The notes under the pieces: generated by a model | Told to the model about the DNA's origin: nothing | The model's database searches: none | The model's input: the letters and a program-made list of their open reading frames with translations, nothing else | Assembly: GCF_028885415.1 (NCBI RefSeq) | Contig: NZ_CP118527.1 | Span: 1,674,001 to 1,738,000 of the forward strand | Direction: 5' to 3' | DNA: 64,000 nt | From: Streptomyces coeruleorubidus | GTDB taxonomy: Bacteria; Actinomycetota; Actinomycetes; Streptomycetales; Streptomycetaceae | Translations under genes and position numbers: made by a program | In this document: one piece after another, positions 56,169 to 64,000 of the stretch | Numbering within the stretch: position 1 is the stretch's first letter | Layout: each line of letters opens with the position of its first letter

Positions 56169-56442
56169 CTTCTTCCGTTTTTCCGGGCGCCGCGCGGCGC
56201 CGAATGCTCACCCTCGGTCACCGTGCAGGAGTGTGCCGCATCCGCTCCCACCTCGCCGAACGCCCCGTGCGGCACCCTACGGGGGGGCCGCCCCCGCAGG
56301 TACGATGCCCTCGTTGCGACCTACGGACGGTTGCTTCGCGCACCTTGCAACTCCGGTCCGTGGCACAGCGGTTCGAGCAGGGCAGCCGACTGGGGGGCGG
56401 CTCGTTGGCATACCGACGGGGGCACGGTTCGTGGGGGACGTG

Positions 56443-58305
56443 ATGGACTTCGGCACGCAGGGCCCGCAGGCCCCGGCCGACCTCGCCTGGCTGCGAGGCG
56501 TGGACGCCTACACCATGGGCGCCTATCCGCAGGCGGAGGAGGAGTTCCGCGCCGCCGTGCGGATGGACTCCGGTATGGCCGACGGCTGGCTCGGGCTGCA
56601 CGCGCTGCGCGTCGACACGACGACCGCGCTGCTCCGGATGTTCCGGCACCGGGACCGCTTCGGGGAACAGCGCGCCCGCTATCGCCGCACCCTCAACTCC
56701 TGGTACTGGCTGGGCTGGTGGGTGCAGCCCGTGCTGGAGAGCCCCCGTGATCTGCTGCTCGCGCACGCCTCCCACTGGCTGGACGGGCGCCACGTCCCCG
56801 AGCTGGACCGCGCCCTCGCCGGGCTGCCGCCGGTGGACACCGACGCCCACGTCCGCTTCCTGCACGCCTGCCGCGCCTATCTGGTCAAGGACTGGGAGCA
56901 GCTGGTCCGCCACACCGACCCGCTCCTCGACGACCCGATGCTCGGCATCGAGGCGGGCCTGTTCGGCGGCATGGCCCGGGTCCGCCTGGAGATGTACGGG
57001 CAGGCCGAACCACTGCTGTCCGCCGCGCTGATGCGCTGCCGCAGCGAGCAGCCGCAACGCAAGGAGCTGCGCTACTGGCTGGCCCGGGCGCACGAGGGCA
57101 CGGGCCGCAGCGCCGCGGCGCTCCCCCTGTACCGGGCCGTGCACCGCGTCGACCCCGCCTTCATGGACACCTCGGCCCGGCTCGCCGCGATCGCCGAGGG
57201 CGACGGGTACGACGACTCCACGGACCTCGCGGCGATCACGCTCACCGGCGCCGGCCAGGACGCCGTGGACGGCCCCGAAGGATTCGACCCGCTCTTCGGC
57301 ACCGATGGCCGCGACGTACGACTGCCCGATCCCGAACCGCCGGCCTCCGCTCCCCTGCCTCCGGTCACCGACCCCGCGGTGCGCTCGCGGACCGGCCCGC
57401 CGCCGTCGCTGCCCGCCGGGCCCACCGACCCCGCCCTACTCGAGGAGGCGCTCGCCGAGCTGGAGCGCATGGTGGGACTGGAGCCGGTGAAACGCCAGGT
57501 CAAGGCGCTGTCGGCACAGCTGAACATGGCCCGGCTGCGGGCCGGGCAGGGCCTGCCGGTCCAGCCGCCCAAGCGGCACTTCGTCTTCTCCGGCCCCTCC
57601 GGCACCGGCAAGACCACCGTCGCCCGCATCCTCGGCCGCGTCTTCTACGCCCTCGGCCTGCTCGGCGGCGACCATCTCGTGGAGGCACAGCGGGCCGACC
57701 TGGTCGGCGAGTACCTCGGGCAGACGGCCGTGAAGGCCAACGAACTGATCGACTCGGCGCTCGGTGGCGTGCTCTTCGTCGACGAGGCGTACTCGCTGTC
57801 CAACTCGGGCTACGGCAAGGGGGACGCGTACGGCGACGAGGCGCTCCAGGTGCTGCTGAAGCGGGCCGAGGACAACCGCGACCATCTCGTGGTGATCCTG
57901 GCCGGCTACCCCGAGGGCATGGACCGCCTGCTCGCCGCCAACCCCGGGCTGTCCTCCCGTTTCACCACCCGCGTCGACTTCCCCTCCTACCGGCCCCTCG
58001 AACTCACCGAGATCGGCAAGGTGCTCGCCGCGGAGAACGGCGACCTGTGGGACGAGGAGGCCCTCGACGAACTGCGGTCCATCGCCGGGCATGTGGTGGA
58101 CCAGGGGTGGATCGACGAGCTGGGCAACGGGCGGTTCCTGCGGACGCTGTACGAGAAGAGCTGCGCGTACCGGGATCTGCGGTTGTCCGTGTATCCCGGG
58201 GTGCTGGGACGGGAGGATCTGGCGACATTGCGGTTGCCGGACCTGATGCAGGCGTACGGGGAGGTGCTGTCCGGGCGGGGGCCGCAGGATCCGCCCGGAC
58301 TGTAA
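56443..58305 (+). CDS. EccA/CbxX-like AAA ATPase with N-terminal TPR-like domain
   Basis: A 620-residue protein. The N-terminal helical TPR-like part (about 1-270) starts APADLAWLRGVDAYTMGAYPQAEEEFRAAVRMDSGMADGWLGL; the C-terminal CbxX/CfqX AAA domain (about 325-615) has Walker A FSGPSGTGKTT, Walker B GVLFVDEAYSL and the arginine finger SSRFTTRVDFP. This architecture matches EccA of type VII (ESX) secretion and SpoVK. No other ESX gene is nearby, so it may serve a distant locus or another assembly. ATG 56443 (also GTG 56440) follows ggggga. Confidence 0.88.
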   Translation: MDFGTQGPQAPADLAWLRGVDAYTMGAYPQAEEEFRAAVRMDSGMADGWLGLHALRVDTTTALLRMFRHRDRFGEQRARYRRTLNSWYWLGWWVQPVLESPRDLLLAHASHWLDGRHVPELDRALAGLPPVDTDAHVRFLHACRAYLVKDWEQLVRHTDPLLDDPMLGIEAGLFGGMARVRLEMYGQAEPLLSAALMRCRSEQPQRKELRYWLARAHEGTGRSAAALPLYRAVHRVDPAFMDTSARLAAIAEGDGYDDSTDLAAITLTGAGQDAVDGPEGFDPLFGTDGRDVRLPDPEPPASAPLPPVTDPAVRSRTGPPPSLPAGPTDPALLEEALAELERMVGLEPVKRQVKALSAQLNMARLRAGQGLPVQPPKRHFVFSGPSGTGKTTVARILGRVFYALGLLGGDHLVEAQRADLVGEYLGQTAVKANELIDSALGGVLFVDEAYSLSNSGYGKGDAYGDEALQVLLKRAEDNRDHLVVILAGYPEGMDRLLAANPGLSSRFTTRVDFPSYRPLELTEIGKVLAAENGDLWDEEALDELRSIAGHVVDQGWIDELGNGRFLRTLYEKSCAYRDLRLSVYPGVLGREDLATLRLPDLMQAYGEVLSGRGPQDPPGL

Positions 58306-58327
58306 CCCGCTGAGCCTGCGGGCAGTC

Positions 58328-58346
58328 GTGCCGCTTGGGGCGGCAC
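58328..58346. terminator. Hairpin between convergent ATPase and CNNM genes
   Basis: gtgccgc (58328-58334) pairs with gcggcac (58340-58346) over a 5-base loop, 22 bp after the ATPase stop. Short but well placed. Confidence 0.55.
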
Positions 58347-58402
58347 CCGTCCCACAGAGGGCGGCACCCCGTGACGCCGGGCTGCGCACCCACCGGCCTT
58401 GG

Positions 58403-59479
58403 CTACGTCGCCAGTACCTCCTCGCCGGACCTCGGCTCGGTCAGCCTCACTTCCCGCACCTCTCGATGCGCAGGATCCCGCACCTCCCCCACCAACAGCT
58501 CCAGCACATCCTCCAGCGCCACCAGCCCGAGCACCTTCCCGGACCCGTCGGCCACCTGGGCCAGATGCGTCGCCGCCCGCCGCATCACCGTCAGCGCGTC
58601 GTCCAACGGCAACTCGGACCGCAGCGTCGTCATGGGCCGCCACAACTGCTGCGGCACGGCCCGGTCGGAGTGCTCCAGGTCGAGGACGTCCTTGACGTGC
58701 AGGTAGCCCATGAACGCACCGTTGTCCGCGGCGACCGGGAACCGGGAGTACCCGGTGCGAGCGGTGAGCTCGACGATGCGGCCGGGGGTGACCGACGGGC
58801 TGACCGTCACCAGTGACTCGCGCATCAGCAGGACGTCCGTCACCGGGCGGGAGCCCAGTTCCAGGGCGTCCTCCAGGCTTTCGGCCTCCTCGGGATCGAG
58901 CAGGCCCGCCTGGCCGGCGTCCTCCACCAGCCGGTTGAGCTGCTCACTGGTGAAGACGGCCTCGACCTCGTCCCTGGGCTCGACGTGGAAGAGCCGCAGG
59001 ATGCCCTGGGAGCAGGCCCCGAGGGCGGCGGTGATCGGCCTGCAGAAGCGGGCGAACCAGACCAGGCCGGGGCTGAGCCACAGCGCGGCCTTCTCGGGCG
59101 CCGCCATCGCCAGGTTCTTCGGGACCATCTCGCCGATGACGAGGTGGAAGAAGACCACGGCGGCGAGGGCGATGACGTAGGTGAGCGGGTGGATCATGCC
59201 GTGCGGCAGGTGGACCCACTCGAAGAGGGGCTCCAGGAGGTGCGCGACGGTCGGTTCGGCGACCGCCCCGAGCGTGAGGGAGCAGATCGTGATGCCGAAC
59301 TGGGCGGCCGCCATCATCTGCGGCAGCCGCTCCAGGCCGTAGAGGACCTGCCGGGCGCGGGCCGTGCCGAGGGGTTCGATCTGGCTGCGGCGTACGGAGA
59401 CGAGCGCGAACTCGGCGCCGACGAAGAAGCCGTTGGCGAGCACCAGGAGTGCGGCGAAGGTCAGTTGGAGCACGCTCAT
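58403..59479 (-). CDS. CNNM/hemolysin-type membrane protein with CBS pair
   Basis: A 358-residue membrane protein. DUF21/CNNM transmembrane domain (about 1-195; NGFFVGAEFALVSVRRSQIE, FFHLVIGEMVPKNLA) then two CBS motifs (about 215-335; TGYSRFPVAADNG, HVKDVL, VLGLVALEDVLELLVGEV). Lacks the C-terminal CorC_HlyC domain its upstream partner has. The family includes Mg2+/Co2+ transporters; the label hemolysin is historical. It overlaps the upstream paralogue by 4 bp. Confidence 0.9.
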   Translation of the reverse strand: MSVLQLTFAALLVLANGFFVGAEFALVSVRRSQIEPLGTARARQVLYGLERLPQMMAAAQFGITICSLTLGAVAEPTVAHLLEPLFEWVHLPHGMIHPLTYVIALAAVVFFHLVIGEMVPKNLAMAAPEKAALWLSPGLVWFARFCRPITAALGACSQGILRLFHVEPRDEVEAVFTSEQLNRLVEDAGQAGLLDPEEAESLEDALELGSRPVTDVLLMRESLVTVSPSVTPGRIVELTARTGYSRFPVAADNGAFMGYLHVKDVLDLEHSDRAVPQQLWRPMTTLRSELPLDDALTVMRRAATHLAQVADGSGKVLGLVALEDVLELLVGEVRDPAHREVREVRLTEPRSGEEVLAT

Positions 59480-60807
59480 CGGGCGGCCTCCACCACGGCG
59501 ACGGGGGCCGTCCTGACCAGCCGGACCCGCTCGGCGCGGTAGTGGCCGACCTGGCGTACCGACAGCCGCCAGCCGGGCAGTTCCGCCTTGTCACCGACGG
59601 CCGGGATGCGGCCCAGCAGGTCGGCGATCAGACCCGCGACGGTCTCGTACGGGCCTTCGGGCACCTCCAGGCCTATGCGCTGGAGGATGTCGACCCGGCA
59701 GCTGCCGTCGACGTCCCAGGCGAGCCTGCCGTCCTCCGGCGGTGCGGAGGCCAGCTCGGGCAGGTCGTGTCCGTCGTGCTCGTCGCGGACCTCGCCGACG
59801 ATCTCCTCGACGATGTCCTCCAGCGTGACGACACCGGCCGTGCCGCCGTACTCGTCGACGACGACCGCGATCGGCTGCTCGCTGCGCAGGCGGGCGAGCA
59901 GCGGCCGTACCGGCAGCGTCTCGGGGACGAGCAGCGCCGGGCGGGCGATGCGGCCGACGGGGGTGCGCAGCCGGTCCTCCACGGGTACCGCCAGGGCGTC
60001 CTTGAGGTGGACCATGCCGACGACCTCGTCGATCCTCTCCCGGTAGACGGGGAAGCGGGACAGGCCGGTGGCGCGGGTCAGGTTGACCACGTCCTCGGCG
60101 GTGGCCGAGGACTGCAGGGCGCTGACCTTCACACGCGGCGTCATCACGTGCTGCGCGGTCAGCTCGCCCAGCGACAGGGTCCGGACGAAGAGGTCGGCCG
60201 TGTCCTGTTCCAGGGCGCCGGCCCGGGCCGAGTGACGGGCGAGGGAGACGAGTTCGCCGGGAGTGCGGGCGGAGGCCAGTTCCTCGGCGGGCTCGAAGCC
60301 CAGGGCGCGCACGAGCCGGTTCGCGACGGCGTTGAGGCCGGCGATGACCGGCCGGAACAGCCGTGCGAAGGCGTGCTGCGGGCCCGCGACGAAGCGCGCG
60401 ACCTGGAGCGGCCTGGACACGGCCCAGTTCTTGGGCAGGAGCTCGCCGATCACCATCTGCACGGCGGAGGCCAGGAGCATGCCGACGACGACCGTGACAC
60501 CGGAGACGGCCCCCGTGGGGACGCCGATCGAGGTGAACGGGCCGTGCAGCAGCTCGGCGAGCGCCGGTTCGGCGAGCATGCCGACGACGAGGGAGGTGAT
60601 GGTGATGCCCAGCTGAGTCCCGGAGAGCTGGAAGGACAGCTCCTTGAGCGACTCGACGACGCGGTGGGCGCGCCGGTCGCCCTCGGCGGCGGCCTTCTCG
60701 GCCTCCGGCCGCTCGACCGTGACGAGTCCGAACTCGGCCGCCACGAAGAATCCGTTGGCGAGAATCAGCAGGAACGCGGCTGCCAGGAGCAGCAGGGGGA
60801 TGGTCAT
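59476..60807 (-). CDS. CNNM/hemolysin-type membrane protein with CBS pair and CorC domain
   Basis: A 443-residue paralogue of the next gene. DUF21 domain (about 1-200; NGFFVAAEFGLVTVERPEAE, MVIGELLPKNWA), CBS pair (about 215-340; TGLSRFPVYRERIDEVVGMVHLKDAL, DEYGGTAGVVTLEDIVEEIVGEVRDE) and CorC_HlyC domain (about 355-440). Two such paralogues in tandem occur widely in actinobacteria and may form a heteromer for divalent-cation handling. Confidence 0.92.
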   Translation of the reverse strand: MTIPLLLLAAAFLLILANGFFVAAEFGLVTVERPEAEKAAAEGDRRAHRVVESLKELSFQLSGTQLGITITSLVVGMLAEPALAELLHGPFTSIGVPTGAVSGVTVVVGMLLASAVQMVIGELLPKNWAVSRPLQVARFVAGPQHAFARLFRPVIAGLNAVANRLVRALGFEPAEELASARTPGELVSLARHSARAGALEQDTADLFVRTLSLGELTAQHVMTPRVKVSALQSSATAEDVVNLTRATGLSRFPVYRERIDEVVGMVHLKDALAVPVEDRLRTPVGRIARPALLVPETLPVRPLLARLRSEQPIAVVVDEYGGTAGVVTLEDIVEEIVGEVRDEHDGHDLPELASAPPEDGRLAWDVDGSCRVDILQRIGLEVPEGPYETVAGLIADLLGRIPAVGDKAELPGWRLSVRQVGHYRAERVRLVRTAPVAVVEAAR

Positions 60808-60952
60808 GATGCCGCCGCCTCCGCACGGTCGCGGACACGGTCCGCGCTATGTCGGCAGGGGGCGGCGCAGGTACTGCAGGACGATCCGTCCATCGCCGGA
60901 GGGGGTCACTCCTCGGTTAGCAGGTGCCTCTGTGCACCGGGCGGGCAACAGG

Positions 60953-60981
60953 GGCGGAGGCGCATCCGTCGCGCCTCCGCC
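60953..60981. terminator. Terminator after the PH-hisG-hisE-ribH-ribAB operon
   Basis: A perfect 11-bp stem (60953-60963 with 60971-60981, ggcggaggcgc) around a 7-base loop, 61 bp past the end of the PH-domain gene on the minus strand. No T-run. Confidence 0.7.
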
Positions 60982-61042
60982 AACAGATTAATCAAGACAC
61001 GGCCCGGTGCGGCAGTGGCGACCGCCCTGTGGATCCGCCGAG

Positions 61043-61498
61043 TCAGCCCCGAGGCTGTTTCGGGTCCGCGACGGAACGGGCCTCGGCGAGCGCCCGCAGG
61101 GCCCGGGCGTCGGCGATCGCGCGCTGTCGGGCGATGCCCGGCTGGATGCCGAGCGCGGGCAGGCTGGTGCCGTCGCTGAGGTTGAGGAACACCCAGGGGT
61201 CGCCGGGCCGGAGGGTCACCTGAAGGATTTCGGCCCATTCCAGCCGGCGCTTGTTGGTGAGGTTGACCACGGTGACGCCGTCCTCGTCGGCGACGACCTT
61301 GGGCCGCGCCAGCAGGAGCAGTACCGCGTCCAGCAGGAGCGCCGTGACGATGAAGCTGAGGCGCTCGGCGGGGCTGAGCTGCTTCAGCAGCATCGCGACG
61401 GCCGTGATCACCACGAGGATCGCGACGGCGGCGGTGAGCAGCACCGCGCGGGTGCTGCCCGGCCGGAAGGTGACGGGCAGGGTGGGCAGATCGGACAT
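61043..61498 (-). CDS. PH-domain membrane protein
   Basis: A 151-residue protein with two N-terminal TM helices (AVLLTAAVAILVVITAVAML and LSFIVTALLLDAVLLLL) and a C-terminal bacterial PH-like domain (VVADEDGVTVVNLTNKRRLEWAEILQVTLRPGDPWVFLNLSDGT). The role is unknown; it is conserved just after hisG in Streptomyces as I recall. It starts 13 bp after hisG and so belongs to the same operon. Confidence 0.85.
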   Translation of the reverse strand: MSDLPTLPVTFRPGSTRAVLLTAAVAILVVITAVAMLLKQLSPAERLSFIVTALLLDAVLLLLARPKVVADEDGVTVVNLTNKRRLEWAEILQVTLRPGDPWVFLNLSDGTSLPALGIQPGIARQRAIADARALRALAEARSVADPKQPRG

Positions 61499-61511
61499 CG
61501 GTGCTCGCCCC

Positions 61512-62360
61512 TCAGAGACGGCAGGCGTGGATGGCCGTGGTCAGGATGGCCCGGGCGCCGATGTCGTACAGGTCGTCCATGATCCGCTGCGCCTCCTTGG
61601 CCGGGACCATCGCGCGGACGGCGACCCAGCCCTCGTTGTGCAGCGGGGACACGGTCGGCGACTCCAGACCGGGGGTGAGGGCGACGGCCTTCTCCAACTG
61701 CTCGACGCGGCAGTCGTAGTCCATCATCACGTACGTCCGGGCGACCAGGACGCCCTGGAGGCGGCGCAGGAACTGCTGCACCTTGGGGTCGTCGCCGTCC
61801 GCGCCGGTGCGGCGGATCACGACGGCCTCGGACCGCATGATCGGCTCGCCGACGACCTCCAGGCCCGCGTTGCGCAGCGAGGTGCCGGTCTCGACGACGT
61901 CCGCGATGACCTGGGCGACGCCGAGCTGGATGGCGGTCTCGACGGCGCCGTCGAGGTGGACGACGGAGGCGTCGATGCCGTGGTCGGCGAGGTGCCCGGC
62001 GACGATGCCCTCGTAGGAGGTGGCGACGGTCTTGCCCGCGAGGTCGGCCAGGCCGCTGATGGTTCCGGGCTTGCAGGCGTAGCGGAACGTGGAGCGGGCG
62101 AAGCCGAGGGCGAGGATCTCCTCCGCCTCGGCGCCGGAGTCGATCAGCAGGTCCCGGCCGGTGAGGCCGATGTCCAGCTGGCCGGAGGCGACGTAGATCG
62201 CGATGTCGCGGGGGCGGAGGTAGAAGAACTCGACCTCGTTCGTCGGGTCGACGATCCGCAGTTCCTTGGACTCCCGGCGCTGCTGGTAGCCGGCCTCATG
62301 CAGCATCTCCGCCGCAGGGCCTGACAGGGAACCCTTGTTGGGGACGGCGATGCGCAGCAT
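61512..62360 (-). CDS. hisG: ATP phosphoribosyltransferase (long form)
   Basis: A 282-residue enzyme for the first step of histidine synthesis (ATP + PRPP to PR-ATP). N-terminal IAVPNKGSLSG; PRPP-binding EVVETGTSLRNAGLEVV-type segment (ADVVETGTSLRNAGL); the C-terminal ACT-like regulatory domain of the HisZ-independent long form (GLESPTVSPLHNEGWVAVRAMV). Feedback inhibition by histidine is expected for this form. Lies 46 bp after hisE. Confidence 0.97.
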   Translation of the reverse strand: MLRIAVPNKGSLSGPAAEMLHEAGYQQRRESKELRIVDPTNEVEFFYLRPRDIAIYVASGQLDIGLTGRDLLIDSGAEAEEILALGFARSTFRYACKPGTISGLADLAGKTVATSYEGIVAGHLADHGIDASVVHLDGAVETAIQLGVAQVIADVVETGTSLRNAGLEVVGEPIMRSEAVVIRRTGADGDDPKVQQFLRRLQGVLVARTYVMMDYDCRVEQLEKAVALTPGLESPTVSPLHNEGWVAVRAMVPAKEAQRIMDDLYDIGARAILTTAIHACRL

Positions 62361-62406
62361 GAGGTCGGCTTCCTTTGCGTGGGTGTCTTACGGGAACGGG
62401 TGCGGC

Positions 62407-62679
62407 TTACAGGTGGGCGTAGACGTCGTCGAGGGAGATGCCGCGGGCGACCATCATCACCTGGACGTGGTAGAGCAGCTGCGAGATCTCCTCGGCGGCC
62501 GCCTCCTTGCCCTCGTACTCGGCGGCCATCCACACCTCGGCGGCCTCTTCGACGACCTTCTTGCCGATGGCGTGGACGCCCTTCTCGACCAGTTCTGCGG
62601 TGCGGGAAGTGGCGGGGTCGCCCTGGGCGGCCTTGTGCTGGAGCTCGGTGAAGAGCTCCTCGAACGTCTTCTTGGACAT
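62407..62679 (-). CDS. hisE: Phosphoribosyl-ATP pyrophosphatase
   Basis: A 90-residue HisE hydrolysing PR-ATP to PR-AMP, the second step of histidine synthesis. It has the motif [18 protein letters not shown] with the metal-binding Glu residues, and [18 protein letters not shown]. Length is typical. It lies 34 bp after ribH and 46 bp before hisG. hisI is not in the window. Confidence 0.97.
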   Translation of the reverse strand: MSKKTFEELFTELQHKAAQGDPATSRTAELVEKGVHAIGKKVVEEAAEVWMAAEYEGKEAAAEEISQLLYHVQVMMVARGISLDDVYAHL

Positions 62680-62713
62680 GGTGACGCTCAGCCTATGCCA
62701 CAGGTGGCTTTCG

Positions 62714-63199
62714 TCAGCGCCAGGGTTCGGATACTGAGCGGAGCGTCGCCGCGGTCGCGACCGCCGCCGTCACCGCCTCGTGTCCCTTGTCCTCGTTCGA
62801 GCCTTCCAGGCCGGCGCGGTCCAGGGCCTGCTCCTCGGTGTCGCAGGTCAGCACGCCGAAGCCGACGGGGACGCCGGTGTCGACGGAGACCTGGGTGAGG
62901 CCCTGGGTCACGCCTTGGCACACGTAGTCGAAGTGGGGGGTTCCGCCGCGGATGACGACGCCGAGGGCGACGATCGCGTCGTAGCCGCGGCCCGCGAGGA
63001 CCTTGGCGACCACGGGGAGCTCCCAGCTGCCGGGGACCCTGAGGAGGGTCGGCTCGTCGATGCCGAGGTCGCGCAGGGCGCGCAGGGCGCCGTCGACCAG
63101 ACCGTCCATCACCTTTTCGTGCCACTGTGCCGCGATGACGGCGACCCTGAGGTCACCCACATTGCGTACGGACAGCTCCGGTGCACCCTTGCCGCTCAC
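62714..63199 (-). CDS. ribH: 6,7-dimethyl-8-ribityllumazine synthase
   Basis: A 161-residue lumazine synthase condensing 5-amino-6-ribitylaminouracil with 3,4-dihydroxybutanone 4-phosphate. It shows [38 protein letters not shown] and [15 protein letters not shown] (catalytic His). GTG 63199 follows aggag; the longer open frame overlaps ribAB and is rejected. It forms icosahedral 60-mers in many bacteria. Confidence 0.97.
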   Translation of the reverse strand: MSGKGAPELSVRNVGDLRVAVIAAQWHEKVMDGLVDGALRALRDLGIDEPTLLRVPGSWELPVVAKVLAGRGYDAIVALGVVIRGGTPHFDYVCQGVTQGLTQVSVDTGVPVGFGVLTCDTEEQALDRAGLEGSNEDKGHEAVTAAVATAATLRSVSEPWR

Positions 63200-63231
63200 G
63201 TCTCTCCTCAGAGCCTTCTCGCTGTGCTGTC

Positions 63232-64000
63232 TTACTGGTTGCCGCAGGCCGGCACGGTGGTCGTGTCCAGCCAGGGCAGATCGTGGCCCATCCGGTCCCG
63301 CTTGGTGCGCAGGTAGCGGAGGTTGTGCTCGCCGGCGCTCACCGGCATCGGCACGCGGGCCTTGACCGCGATGCCGTGGCGGACGAGCGCGTCGGTCTTG
63401 TCGGGGTTGTTGGTCAGCAGGCGCACGCTGCGCACGCCGAGGTCCTGGAGGATCTGCGCTCCGGCGCCGTAGTCGCGGGCGTCGGCGGGCAGGCCGAGTT
63501 CGAGGTTGGCGTCGAGGGTGTCGTGGCCCTGCTCCTGCAGTTCGTAGGCGCGCAGTTTGGACATCAGGCCGATGCCCCGGCCCTCGTGTCCGCGCAGGTA
63601 GACCACGACTCCCCGGCCCTCGGCCTGGATGCGGGCCAGCGAGGCGTCCAGTTGGGGGCCGCAGTCGCAGCGGGCGGAGCCGAAGACGTCGCCGGTGAGG
63701 CATTCGGAGTGGACGCGGACCAGGACGTCGTCGCCGTCGCCGATCTCGCCGTGGACCAGGGCGACGTGCTCGACGCCGTCGACGGTGGAGCGGTAGCCGT
63801 AGGCCGTGAAGGTGCCGTGGGCGGTGGGCAGTTGGGTCCTGGCCTCGCGGCGGACGGTGGGCTCGCTGCTGCGGCGGTAGGCGATCAGGTCCTCGATGGA
63901 GATGATCGTCAGGCCGTGCTTGCGGGCGAAGGGGATCAGCTCGGGCAGGCGCAGCATGGTGCCGTCCTCACCGGCGATCTCGACGATCGCGCCGGCCGGG
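63232..64000 (-). CDS. ribA: Bifunctional DHBP synthase/GTP cyclohydrolase II (5' end outside window)
   Basis: The 3' 256 codons of a RibBA fusion. The first visible residues, [20 protein letters not shown], are the end of the DHBP synthase domain, so translation starts beyond 64000 and the internal ATG at 63957 is not the start. The GTP cyclohydrolase II domain shows the zinc site [12 protein letters not shown], the catalytic loop [12 protein letters not shown] and [18 protein letters not shown]. It makes the two precursors for riboflavin; ribH follows after 32 bp. Confidence 0.96.
   Translation of the reverse strand, partial: PAGAIVEIAGEDGTMLRLPELIPFARKHGLTIISIEDLIAYRRSSEPTVRREARTQLPTAHGTFTAYGYRSTVDGVEHVALVHGEIGDGDDVLVRVHSECLTGDVFGSARCDCGPQLDASLARIQAEGRGVVVYLRGHEGRGIGLMSKLRAYELQEQGHDTLDANLELGLPADARDYGAGAQILQDLGVRSVRLLTNNPDKTDALVRHGIAVKARVPMPVSAGEHNLRYLRTKRDRMGHDLPWLDTTTVPACGNQ

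Larger units (their letters stand above)
55990..56442. other. 453-bp leader region before the AAA ATPase
   Basis: Contains the promoter and hairpin given separately. The frame of the ATPase stays open from 56095 to 56442, but the product is Arg/Pro-rich and unlike EccA N-termini, so I treat it as untranslated. Nothing else recognised. Confidence 0.5.

Noticed and set aside
56095..56442. A 736-residue form of the AAA ATPase starting at ATG 56095
   Set aside because: The extra 116 residues are low-complexity and contain the hairpin; EccA-like proteins start near the chosen ATG. Kept as a finding because a leaderless start is possible.
63232..63957. A complete 241-residue GTP cyclohydrolase II starting at 63957
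   Set aside because: The same frame continues to the window edge with clear DHBP synthase sequence before the Met, so the gene is a truncated RibBA fusion.

Overview
High-GC, gene-dense actinobacterial chromosome, almost certainly a Streptomyces. The evidence is GTG and TTG starts, stop/start overlaps of 4 bp, a conservon (cvnABCD), the sporulation pair smeA-sffA, rbpA with a sigma-R-type promoter, and a chitinase behind a DasR-like site. The gene order from rbpA through ppm1, chitinase, peptidase and ribAB-ribH-hisE-hisG matches what I recall of S. coelicolor around SCO1395-SCO1441; this is memory, not a search. I see no rRNA, tRNA, IS element, integrase or CRISPR array, so most of this looks like chromosome core with some variable insertions.

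Layout. 1-8 kb: a secreted VanX-like dipeptidase, a DUF35 plus thiolase-fold pair, a repeat-rich spacer, an EAL-CBS-GGDEF protein, and glpF-glpK. 7.9-17 kb: a conservon on the minus strand (cvnA, cvnB, cvnC, cvnD) with a 1216-residue hydantoinase/5-oxoprolinase between cvnC and cvnD, overlapping cvnD by 20 bp. 17-26 kb: an amino-acid permease, then a minus-strand operon of a kleisin-like, a KITE-like and a 1545-residue SMC-like protein, resembling MksFEB/Wadjet JetABC but with no JetD/MksG nuclease. 26-32 kb: a GntR regulator diverging from an MFS-DUF1445-pxpA-pxpB-pxpC operon for 5-oxoproline use. 32-37 kb: two GT4 glycosyltransferases and an SGNH hydrolase, a helical-repeat protein and an ankyrin protein. 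37.5-44 kb: smeA-sffA, a MocR/YczE divergent pair, a glycerophosphodiesterase and an MFS protein. 44-49 kb: rbpA, fxsA, ppm1, an amidohydrolase, an Lrp regulator. 49-56 kb: acyl-CoA dehydrogenase, chitinase, TetR, a 46-residue membrane protein, a Tat-type C39-like peptidase, a P-loop kinase. 56-64 kb: an EccA-like AAA ATPase, two CNNM/CorC membrane proteins, and a PH-hisG-hisE-ribH-ribAB operon whose first gene runs off the window.

The most unusual items are the oxoprolinase inside a conservon, the presence of two unrelated 5-oxoproline hydrolase systems 17 kb apart, and the three-gene condensin-like operon without its usual nuclease, whose ATPase has Asn where the catalytic Glu normally follows Walker B and which appears to be read from a leaderless promoter.
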